From: Brachypterus glaber
Taxonomy: Eukaryota > Arthropoda > Insecta > Coleoptera > Kateretidae
Assembly: GCA_958510825.1 (NCBI GenBank)
Contig: OY294054.1
Location: 15,486,089-15,550,088 of the forward strand
Reading direction: 5' to 3'
Length of the DNA stretch: 64,000 bases
The translations under genes were made by a program, and so were the position numbers. Positions 61,726 through 64,000 of the stretch are shown one piece after another. Numbering within the stretch: the first letter of the stretch is position 1; every line of letters begins with the position of its first letter. The notes under the pieces are model-generated. The model made no database searches, had not been told where the DNA came from, and saw nothing but the letters and a program-made list of their open reading frames with translations.

Positions 61726-62442
61726 TATCTAGAGTTAGAAATAAATATTTTTCTGAAATTTATTAATTTTAAAATTTATAGCTTGGTAACCTGAAATTTG
61801 AATTTTCTTTCAAACACAAGCATTATCCTGAATTATTGATGTTATTAAAAGAAAATAAGTATACAGTAAAGAAAAAGTTTTCTTTTAAAACTTTCGTTCC
61901 AATTTAAATTTTCAAATAAAACAGAATTAGATTATTATTTAGAATTAGATTATTTAACCTTCATTTACTTTTTTTCCTTATCTTTAAAACTGAAACAAGA
62001 AAACTAACAAACTTTTGTTTCTATTTTTGATGGTAGAAAAACTGATGCAAAGAAAAGAATACTTTTTTCTATAGTTTATACTAAAAGTTTTTTTAATATA
62101 ATAAATAAAAAAAATATATTTTCAAAATTTAAAGAAAAGATTTAAACCCACATAAGAAAAAAGTATTCTATTTTTGGCAGAAATATTTTTTAATGTTCGA
62201 ATTATATTTTTAGTGATCATTTAAAAATACATATGAAAACGCACGACAGTAGAAAACCTTACAAATGTGGCCTATGCAATAGGGGGTATAATACAGCAGC
62301 AGCTTTATCATCTCACCAGCAAATACACCTTAAGATTGACCTAAAAACGTCTGGACAAAATAGCGAAACTGGCACCCCTAGTCCCAATATCTACCGCTGC
62401 CACCACTGTGCTGAAACTTTTAGTAGGCCTGAAAGTTTACAG
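21040..62442 (+). CDS. Oaz: C2H2 zinc-finger transcription factor of the ZNF423/ZNF521/Oaz family, 5' part, 3'-partial
   Basis: Exon 1a (21040-21076) or alternative exon 1b (38404-38422) joins in phase 1 to 59320-59609, 60999-61141 and 62214-62442. With exon 1a this gives 233 codons, ending in phase 0 at a donor. The protein starts with [12 protein letters not shown], followed by a Ser/Pro-rich linker (residues ~14-85) and C2H2 fingers: ZF1 C91/C94/H107/H111, ZF2 C119/C122/H135/H139, ZF3 C147/C150/H163/H167, ZF4 C175/C178/H191/H195, and ZF5 starting C219/C222. The ZF2-ZF3 block [14 protein letters not shown]...TGDKKYKC...AFSRSDHLKIH is near-diagnostic for vertebrate ZNF423/ZNF521 and fly Oaz (O/E-1-associated zinc finger), nuclear multi-finger regulators of BMP/SMAD and EBF/Collier pathways. 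Family members have about 20-30 fingers, so most of the gene lies downstream of the window. Family placement is strong; the exact ortholog name is inference. Confidence 0.9.
21077..22970. other. Start of the large zinc-finger intron
   Basis: No exon was recognised. 21940-22310 is less AT-rich and open on both strands (149 codons plus, 123 minus) but shows no domain, start context or splice support. A GACAGACGGAC-family repeat lies at about 22735-23000. Confidence 0.4.
22973..24164 (+). repeat. 601-bp direct tandem duplication
   Basis: 22973-23562 and 23574-24163 match base for base wherever they were compared by eye. Each unit carries three copies of a hairpin centred on ACAGAATATGTTCTGT (or ATCTTCTGT) spaced about 42 bp apart, and the 3' tail of the GACAGACGGAC repeat at its start. 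Confidence 0.9.
24500..24665. other. GC-rich island inside the intron
   Basis: About 165 bp with markedly higher G+C than its flanks (cccccgggacccgg, ccctcggggggccgtccgggg, acccccgggggac). It contains GGTTCGACCCC, which fits the pol III B-box consensus, but no good A-box was seen upstream. It is open on both strands without a recognisable protein. Confidence 0.35.
24974..26100 (+). repeat. Diverged direct repeat pair (24974-25170 and 25893-26095)
   Basis: Shared order: 'ctgcaatattttaaaaa', 'gcagggttt.ctccagcgag', 'gacgcttctg.gcc', 'aacctattgcgggg', 'agaaaacta'. Between them, 25470-25560 (acattatgcataaggccgtag) is homologous to the minus strand of about 32228-32330. Both are dispersed repeats of unknown class. 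Confidence 0.6.
26132..26340. mobile_element. Palindromic repeat with ATATGGCCAA ends
   Basis: 'atttggatatggccaattaaa' and 'cacttggccatatccaac' are inverted, with 'ttatttggttgtgaa' facing 'cacaaccaaataa' inside. The interior consists of ATTTGAAATAAA-like runs. Confidence 0.55.
26341..28078. other. Zinc-finger intron, no exon seen
   Basis: AT-rich, with a TTGTAAATTTTACAAA-rich foldback at about 26930-27230 and a short (TG)n near 27408. The 68-codon frame at 27559-27765 has no support. Confidence 0.4.
28079..28490 (+). mobile_element. Composite hairpin repeat, copy 1 (inverted partner at 57648-58020)
   Basis: Two hairpins (caaataaatactgtatttg/caaatacagtatttatttgg and caacaaagaacaaatacag) separated by 'gatggcgccagtaatttc'. 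The reverse complement of 57648-58020 matches at roughly 95% by eye over ~370 bp. The 57-kb copy lacks one arm of the first hairpin. Confidence 0.8.
28495..28968. mobile_element. Large foldback (arms ~200 bp) of the AACGTTCAAGTATTACG family
   Basis: Left arm 28495-28700 and right arm 28765-28968 are near-perfect inverted repeats ('tcgaaaaaagctgaaag', 'aattttcaagttaaaat', 'tcatacacttcat'). They surround a short centre of repeated CCCCCTAACACACCCC(C)TATTAGGGG. Smaller relatives are at 56410-56625 and 61421-61560. Confidence 0.85.
28975..29285. repeat. GACAGACGGAC dispersed repeat, second copy
   Basis: Aligns with 1060-1385 in order: 'cataacttttttgttttt', 'acttgatttttcct.aaaat', 'cggattattcgttcttgag', 'gacagacggacatt', 'attctagcgc'. 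It abuts the foldback at 28968. Confidence 0.7.
29286..31014. other. Zinc-finger intron with CACTGTAAAAAAT-family MITE
   Basis: About 29990-30205 is a member of the family with 'gtaaatttacatgcaga.tc' and 'gttgccatgcaggta' blocks (see 60592-60981). The rest, including a poly(G) run at 29761-29770, shows no gene. Confidence 0.5.
31015..31215. mobile_element. Foldback MITE, copy 1
   Basis: 'ttacaaatggataggaagtt' and 'cctatccatttgtaa' are inverted. The inner 'gtactttaatttttgttaaa' faces 'tttaacaaaaattaaagtac'. A second copy lies at 32732-32925. Confidence 0.8.
31340..32010. mobile_element. ~670-bp foldback (aagtacattcaaatta arms)
   Basis: The left arm (ggtgaccatttttatttcat ... taaagtacattcaaattaag ... 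ctttgggtgctagaagctcc) is mirrored at 31860-32010. A left-arm fragment occurs again at 50580-50760. The centre contains 'acattacgtaacgtaatgta'. Confidence 0.75.
32412..33180 (+). repeat. 533-bp-spaced direct duplication with a MITE between copies
   Basis: 32412-32660 and 32945-33180 share 'agcaaaattttacatattat', 'gtattaacgctattttccaa', 'cgaaaattacactacac' and 'caaagattgtagtaa' in order. The foldback MITE copy 2 (32732-32925) sits between. Minus-strand frames here are incidental. Confidence 0.75.
33386..33565. mobile_element. piggyBac-like MITE, left end only
   Basis: TTAA (33382-33385) followed by CCCTTTGACACTCAATTTTT matches the left end at 59711. The internal 'gtgggacatatatg' and 'tatatgtcc.actaggtata' also match. 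The right end is missing; family T35 sequence starts at about 33563. Confidence 0.65.
33566..35564. other. Zinc-finger intron, repeat remnants
   Basis: Fragments of T35 (to about 33790), a GACAGACAGGCAGACAG stretch (34202-34222) and a CACTGTAAAAAG-type MITE (34722-34860). No exon recognised. Confidence 0.45.
35565..36743. mobile_element. Family T35: 1.18-kb element with ~500-bp inverted arms
   Basis: The ends TACCCGGTGTATTTGAAATA and TATTTCAAATACACCCTGTA are inverted. The arms keep matching inward (gttcctataacatatgtcta; gggagctacgcccctttgaa; cgaggttttgcacgt; gcaatttt.tttttgaaatatgat). The open frames 35801-36004 (minus) and 36263-36496 (plus) are the same arm read from both sides, not genes. 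Partial relatives are at 2160-2740, 4620-4830, 33563-33790 and 61350-61415. Confidence 0.85.
36744..37604. other. Zinc-finger intron, no gene
   Basis: Unstructured apart from short inverted 'tatacctt.aagg' motifs at 36885-36920. Confidence 0.4.
37605..37776. mobile_element. MITE, 172 bp, ends TATAAGCGCCAACCA
   Basis: TATAAGCGCCAACCA (37606-37620) and TGGTTGGCGCCTATA (37762-37776) are nearly perfect inverted ends. The interior holds ACAACA/TGTTGT hairpins. Confidence 0.75.
38250..38403 (+). promoter_or_regulatory. Putative TATA promoter and 5' UTR of zinc-finger exon 1b
   Basis: TATATAAAG at 38257-38265 is followed by a moderately GC-rich, non-repetitive 140 nt leading to the ATG at 38404. 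A classical TATA box normally places initiation about 30 nt downstream, around 38290. Confidence 0.45.
38404..38422 (+). CDS. Oaz: Zinc-finger gene alternative exon 1b: MDSDEA N-terminus
   Basis: ATG at 38404 (context acaATGg) encodes MDSDEA plus one base, then a strong donor GTAAGT at 38423. It splices in phase 1 to 59320 to give [19 protein letters not shown], an acidic start lacking the RBBP4-binding motif. An in-frame TAG lies at 38374-38376. The TATATAAAG at 38257-38265, about 140 nt upstream of the ATG, supports a separate promoter. The exon is very short, so it is supported by phase, donor and TATA box together, not by homology. Confidence 0.6.
38560..38606. mobile_element. Solo right end of MITE family M8
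   Basis: 'tcctccaatttgtacatctg' and 'gacggtttacccctcg' match the right end of the copies at 901 and 9000. It lies 140 bp after exon 1b. No left end is visible. Confidence 0.55.
39150..39262. repeat. Palindrome CGTTTTTAGCGCAC / GTGCGCTAAAAACG
   Basis: Inverted arms of ~45 bp (cataacacgtttttagcgca; gcgctaaaaacgtatgttatg) around 'tcaccgcaagcggctcg'. A related remnant is at 5590-5700. Confidence 0.6.
39632..39866. mobile_element. MITE family M8, 235 bp, with 21-bp minisatellite inside and 8-bp target duplication
   Basis: The ends TGGGGGGTTAACCGC and GCGGTTAACCCCCCA are flanked by the perfect 8-bp duplication GTCAAATA (39624-39631, 39867-39874). The interior (about 39670-39800) is six to seven units of a 21-bp repeat (aggaattcaggggaagtca plus 2). 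Because 21 is a multiple of three, the minus strand is open, giving a seven-residue repeat (SPEFLMT) that is not a gene. Confidence 0.88.
39954..40262 (-). pseudogene. C-terminal fragment of LINE reverse transcriptase
   Basis: A 102-codon frame with [38 protein letters not shown] and [16 protein letters not shown]. The pattern 'lfN.LP..lK.l.s...FK..lK.fL....fYsl.EFL' is the usual end of Jockey/CR1-type ORF2 after the polymerase and thumb. The catalytic domain (FADD) is absent, so it is inactive. The ATG is internal, not a real start. Confidence 0.75.
40433..41017. mobile_element. piggyBac-like MITE (TTAA-flanked), ~585 bp
   Basis: TTAA at 40429-40432 and 41018-41021. Left end CTCTTTGCTACAGCC; the right end GTCTGTAGCTAAGGG is its approximate inverse. 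No transposase frame inside, and the centre is AT-rich. Confidence 0.7.
41022..42772. other. Zinc-finger intron, dispersed repeat fragments
   Basis: 42209-42275 matches 255-325; 42500-42700 is a diverged GACAGACGGAC-family copy. Otherwise nothing recognised. Confidence 0.4.
42773..43022. mobile_element. Palindromic MITE, 250 bp, ends AAACGTATACCGTCAACTG
   Basis: Arms of ~115 bp are about 90% complementary (gacttcggacggtgtgggtg; gacactttttcgcaaaa; ctttggttcag; gtgtgcac). They are relatively GC-rich, so three overlapping frames on both strands stay open. These are mirror images of each other, not proteins. Confidence 0.85.
43023..46269. other. Zinc-finger intron, scattered repeats
   Basis: A 36-bp direct repeat 'ggcttacgtc.tagaccatag' at 43679 and 44339; CACTGTAAAAAAT-family fragments at 43150-43445 and 44700-45070. 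No exon recognised. Confidence 0.4.
46270..46735 (+). repeat. ~115-bp tandem repeat, four copies, with YY1/Pho-like motifs
   Basis: The anchor 'aaaatcggtatcgggg' recurs at 46309, 46423, 46545 and 46654. Each unit has 'ttt.gtcgtagatta..aatt' and an ATGGCGGCGCCAA segment. CAAAATGGCGGC at 46485-46496 and 46606-46617 matches the extended YY1/Pleiohomeotic site on the reverse strand. It ends near 'ttggacaccctgtata' (46996-47011), a transposon-like tip. Confidence 0.75.
47620..48032. mobile_element. CACTGTAAAAAAT-family MITEs, two in tandem
   Basis: 'tacatgtaattttacaattt' runs, 'gcatggcaacacattaccta' and 'atttatttttttacagtgta' at 47838-47856, then a second partial copy ending in the same TTTTTTACAGTGTA near 48030. 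The same arrangement is seen at 60592-60981. Confidence 0.7.
48572..49288. mobile_element. ~715-bp foldback, ends GGATATAAATGGTACCCGGC
   Basis: Left blocks (agtccagtcttcaggt, aataattcagggagtttt, ggtttattgggta) face their inverses at 49165-49285. No open frame. Confidence 0.75.
49289..51620. other. Zinc-finger intron, repeats only
   Basis: 50580-50760 is a fragment of the 31340-32010 foldback. 50836-51280 has four copies of CACCATGAGAC or its inverse, probably a degraded transposon. No exon recognised. Confidence 0.4.
51626..53556 (+). repeat. Pair of ~360-bp direct repeats (51626-51990, 53200-53556)
   Basis: Shared blocks in order: 'gtcaaataacgaaaaattc', 'aatgtacacgggctgatatt', 'acagaacactcctgttagtt', 'gcggttatctcgctaaatat', 'cgagttataaatattcaaa'. 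They bound a ~1.2-kb spacer without a coding frame. They could be solo repeats or LTRs of a deleted element. Confidence 0.7.
53557..55139. other. Zinc-finger intron, no gene
   Basis: 53680-53960 has several TCTCGA/TCGAGA motifs (gtctcgattgtcgagaat, gagacttgat). Nothing else stands out. Confidence 0.4.
55140..55975 (+). repeat. ~830-bp minisatellite, unit GACAAAATATCCGGGC
   Basis: About 45-50 variants of a 16-18-bp unit (gacaaaatat[cc/tc][g/t]gggc). A longer block 'aagaaaaaatgatgtggcaaaatatactgac' recurs at about 55210, 55320, 55555 and 55770, giving higher-order repeats. All minus-strand frames ([19 protein letters not shown]) come from this repeat. Confidence 0.9.
56410..56625. mobile_element. 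Short foldback of the AACGTTCAAGTATTACG family
   Basis: GGAACGTTCAAGTATTACGC at the left is matched by AATACTTGAACGTTCC at the right. Inner arms share 'aattcatacacttcat' and a CCCCCTATTAGGGGGG centre. It is the same sequence as the inner part of the 28495-28968 element. Confidence 0.8.
57648..58020 (-). mobile_element. Composite hairpin repeat, copy 2 (inverted relative to 28079-28490)
   Basis: Read on the minus strand it matches 28079-28490 (gagctctctacaactagaat ... gatggcgccagtaatttctt ... ggagaaatcgccattg) with only scattered differences and one hairpin arm deleted. Confidence 0.8.
58021..59319. other. 3' end of zinc-finger intron 1
   Basis: A GC-rich transposon-like block at 58100-58240 with a poly(C) run, an (AAT)n run at 58451-58472, and a T35-type fragment at about 59030-59170. 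The 75-codon frame at 58570-58797 is unsupported. Confidence 0.4.
59320..59609 (+). CDS. Oaz: Zinc-finger gene exon 2: Ser/Pro-rich linker and first half of ZF1
   Basis: The acceptor TTTTTTTTCAG ends at 59319 and the donor GTACGTAAG starts at 59610; 290 nt, phase 1 in and phase 0 out. It encodes a disordered Ser/Pro/Glu-rich stretch with several S/T-P sites ([34 protein letters not shown]), candidate proline-directed phosphorylation sites. It ends in [21 protein letters not shown]. Finger 1 is split by the intron between its two histidines (HEQ|IH). Confidence 0.92.
59711..60129. mobile_element. piggyBac-like MITE (TTAA-flanked), 419 bp, in zinc-finger intron 2
   Basis: TTAA at 59707-59710 and 60130-60133. 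The ends CCCTTTGAGACGCAATTT and CCCACTGGGTCTCAAAGGG share the inverted tip CCCTTTGAGAC. A subterminal 'tatatgtcccactgggt' repeat occurs near 59914 and again at the right end. CCCTTTG tips with TTAA fit piggyBac-like elements of the Looper type. No transposase frame. Confidence 0.8.
60592..60981. mobile_element. CACTGTAAAAAAT-family MITEs ending 17 bp before zinc-finger exon 3
   Basis: TACACTGTAAAAAATAAATT (60592) is matched by TTATTTTTTACAGTGA (to 60830); a second partial copy ends in TTTATTTTTTACAGTGTA at 60981. The interior is 'attttacatgtaattttaca' runs plus 'gttgccatg' and 'catggcaac'. The real acceptor of exon 3 follows at 60998. Confidence 0.8.
60999..61141 (+). CDS. Oaz: Zinc-finger gene exon 3: end of ZF1, ZF2, most of ZF3
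   Basis: The acceptor TTTTATTTTACAG ends at 60998 and the donor GTAAGT starts at 61142; 143 nt, phase 0 in and phase 2 out. It encodes [10 protein letters not shown]...[14 protein letters not shown]...[10 protein letters not shown]...CESAFSR. ZF2 and the TGDKKYKC linker are the most conserved part of the family. A second acceptor-like TTTTTTACAG ends at 60979; its use would add 19 nt and shift the frame. Confidence 0.95.
61350..61564. mobile_element. T35 fragment with adjacent 144-bp MITE of the AACGTTCAAGTATTACG family
   Basis: 61352-61417 (cggtgtatttgaaatagg ... gattctacacc) is a T35 end. At 61420 it is cut by GGAACGTTCAAGTATTACG ... CGTAATACTTGAACGTTCC (to 61559), which encloses two stretches of CCCCCCC. 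It lies in zinc-finger intron 3. Confidence 0.75.
61565..62213. other. Remainder of zinc-finger intron 3
   Basis: Very AT-rich, apart from the (TA)n run no repeat or frame. It ends in AATTATATTTTTAG. Confidence 0.5.
61687..61722. repeat. (TA)n microsatellite
   Basis: A TA run of about 18 units in zinc-finger intron 3. Confidence 0.95.
62214..62442 (+). CDS. Oaz: Zinc-finger gene exon 4: end of ZF3, ZF4, start of ZF5
   Basis: The acceptor ATATTTTTAG ends at 62213 and the donor GTACGTG starts at 62443; 229 nt, phase 2 in and phase 0 out. It encodes (S)[10 protein letters not shown], then [20 protein letters not shown] (ZF4, closing QQIH), a Ser/Thr/Pro-rich linker, and [17 protein letters not shown]. 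The last is a finger interrupted before its histidines, so a further exon must follow. No such exon was found in 62443-64000. Confidence 0.93.
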
Positions 62443-62472
62443 GTACGTGTTTTGCACTGAAAAACAGTTCTG

Positions 62473-62525
62473 AGCCGGTGAACGCTTTTATTGAATCGAT
62501 GCTTAAAATTCCCCGCCATCTTGAA
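62473..62525 (+). repeat. Dispersed repeat GCCGGTGAACGCTTTTATTG
   Basis: The same ~50-bp block (gccggtgaacgcttttattg followed by aatcgat.cttaaaatt) is at 57331-57385, and its inverse core (aaaagcgttcaccggc) is at about 48460. It starts only 30 bp after exon 4. Confidence 0.7.
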
Positions 62526-62538
62526 TAAAATTATTATA

Positions 62539-62700
62539 CAGTCAAAACTCTATAACTCGAACATCCACAACTCGAAATGTTCGATAAGTCGAAGTTTACT
62601 GATGTTCCCCGCACATTTTCTATTGTAACAATGTTTTTTTACCTCTTACTCGAATTTCTATAACTCGAAAATCTTCATAATTTGTTTATTATTATTATTT
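62539..62700. mobile_element. Pogo/Tigger-like transposon end
   Basis: CAGTCAAAACTCTATAACTC followed by repeated 'aactcgaa' and 'taagtcgaag' motifs resembles the terminal and subterminal sequence of pogo-type elements. The opposite end was not found. Confidence 0.45.
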
Positions 62701-62761
62701 AATAAAAACCCAATAATTTAGAGAAATTAATAGCGCATTGGTCTTCTACGCATAAAAATTT

Positions 62762-63546
62762 CTGAGACAAGTTGTCCTATCTGCATCTGTATTGCTTTAC
62801 ACTAGCCCCATAAGCCTACTAAAAAGAAATGTCCTATCTAAAACCTAAAAATTAGCCTAAGATGTTTGTCCTAAGTGGAAAATTTTCAATGTTTTCTAAA
62901 TAAAATTGTCCGTCTTAACTAGTCTTTGCTAGACGAATAAGTCAGGACTAGGACTTTTTAGATCTTAGTAATTTGATTGGACTTTTTAGATCATTTTGTC
63001 CTAACTTTCTCATATAGAAAAAATGCATTTAGTATGACAATTTATTTTTCTGACAAAAAAAAAATATTTTTTTTTTCAAAGGATATCACGTATTTTTGAT
63101 TTAAAATAAAGCGGAACCCAACGCCATATTTATTTAAGGGGACGTCCATAAAGTATGTCACGTTTTTTTGGAAATTTTTGACTCCCCACTCCCCCTTTTT
63201 CCAAAGGAATGTGGGACTGGAAACCCTATATAGTAAGTACCAAGTTCGAGAATGACATCACCCAATTTTTAACAATTTTAGACCTCCCCCTCCCCCCTTC
63301 GCCACCTTTGCCTAGACCCTAGACCCTATTAAAAATATCTTATTTTGGGAAAAAAATTGTCACACTACTCTTGACTCCCTTCCCCCTGTAACAAAGTGTC
63401 ACAAACTTCTGGACCCCCCATCCCCCATAGGCGTGGCATACTTTATGGACGTCCCCTAAACATGTTTTCAAAAAGTGCAAACAAAAACAATAAAACTGGC
63501 CATATCTCAAAACATCTAATTTGCAGATAGGACAACTTGTCTTAGC
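62762..63546. mobile_element. MITE, ~785 bp, ends GACAAGTTGTCCTATCTGCA, hosting a nested MITE
   Basis: GAGACAAGTTGTCCTATCTGC at the left and GCAGATAGGACAACTTGTCTT at the right are inverted. The interior includes the separate element at 63138-63456. No frame. Confidence 0.7.
63138..63456. mobile_element. Nested MITE, 319 bp, ends GGGGACGTCCATAAAGTATG
   Basis: GGGGACGTCCATAAAGTATG and CATACTTTATGGACGTCCCC are inverted and flanked by TAA on both sides (63135-63137, 63457-63459). A 3-bp TWA duplication with G-rich tips suits the PIF/Harbinger superfamily. The interior is C-rich (cccccctc.., tcccccctt) and non-coding. Confidence 0.75.
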
Positions 63547-64000
63547 TGGGCAGTATGTTAGTCACTCGCGCAGAATTAAATCCCTTCCTCCAAATCATTG
63601 TAAAAACCGCAGTACAATATTTTTTTGATAATAAAATGTTCTACCGCACGACTTAACTGGTAATTAAAATACTCGCGACTAACGAAGGGTTAAAAGAAAA
63701 ATATTGCTTTAATTTAAAAGCTTCAGATTGCAGCGGTATCCACGTCAAGGTAGAAAAACTTTAAATGCAAAAGCAAAATAAATATTTTATTTAATCATGT
63801 TTGCTAGAAAGAAAGAAAATTAAATATATATATTTCACATACATCACTTTAGACAGTTAACTTATTATAATTTTATCAAAATCTCAAATTAAAAAATAAA
63901 AGTTTACTCCTACCATAAAAAAATAATCAAATTTGAATTTAAAATGGAACTATACACTGCTTTAAGAAATTAGTGTACACATAATTTTTCTAAATAGCCT
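63547..64000. other. Zinc-finger intron 4, window end
   Basis: AT-rich, no exon recognised. The next coding exon, completing ZF5, must lie beyond the window. Confidence 0.5.

Overview
The window is AT-rich animal DNA, most probably from an insect. The coding exons are short and spliced (GT-AG introns), and miniature inverted-repeat transposons (MITEs) and foldback repeats are very dense. Two protein-coding genes can be supported, both on the + strand. There is no operon structure, CRISPR array or other prokaryotic feature.

Region 1 (1-9,985) holds the 3' half of an organic anion transporting polypeptide (OATP/SLCO) gene. Five exons (1884-2009, 6450-6516, 8016-8419, 8560-8697, 9487-9635) join in one frame. 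They encode transmembrane segments, the Kazal-type extracellular cysteine domain, the last membrane segments and the stop codon. The 5' half lies upstream of the window.

Region 2 (about 9,985-20,400) is intergenic. It is full of non-autonomous DNA transposons (piggyBac-like with TTAA, mariner-like with TA, long foldbacks) and an ~83-bp tandem repeat. Just before the next gene, a promoter-proximal unit is present in three diverged copies.

Region 3 (about 20,500-64,000) is the 5' part of a ZNF423/ZNF521/Oaz-type C2H2 zinc-finger gene. An upstream first exon (21040-21076) encodes [12 protein letters not shown], the N-terminal NuRD/RBBP4-recruiting motif of this family. A second first exon (38404-38422) behind a TATA box encodes MDSDEA and lacks the motif. 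Both end in phase 1 and fit the same second exon (59320-59609), which is followed by 60999-61141 and 62214-62442. These exons encode four complete zinc fingers and the start of a fifth. The gene continues beyond the window. The 38-kb intron between exon 1a and exon 2 is made of nested MITEs, a 5'-truncated non-LTR retrotransposon, minisatellites, a 601-bp tandem duplication and large palindromes.

The two genes are not functionally linked by anything visible: one is a membrane transporter, the other a nuclear transcription factor. The most interesting observations are the two alternative zinc-finger N-termini, the triplicated upstream unit, a transposon end that looks like a splice acceptor 19 nt before exon 3, tandem YY1/Pho-like motifs in the intron, and a MITE family with exact 8-bp target duplications that has amplified an internal 21-bp minisatellite. 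All calls come from reading the sequence; no database search was run.
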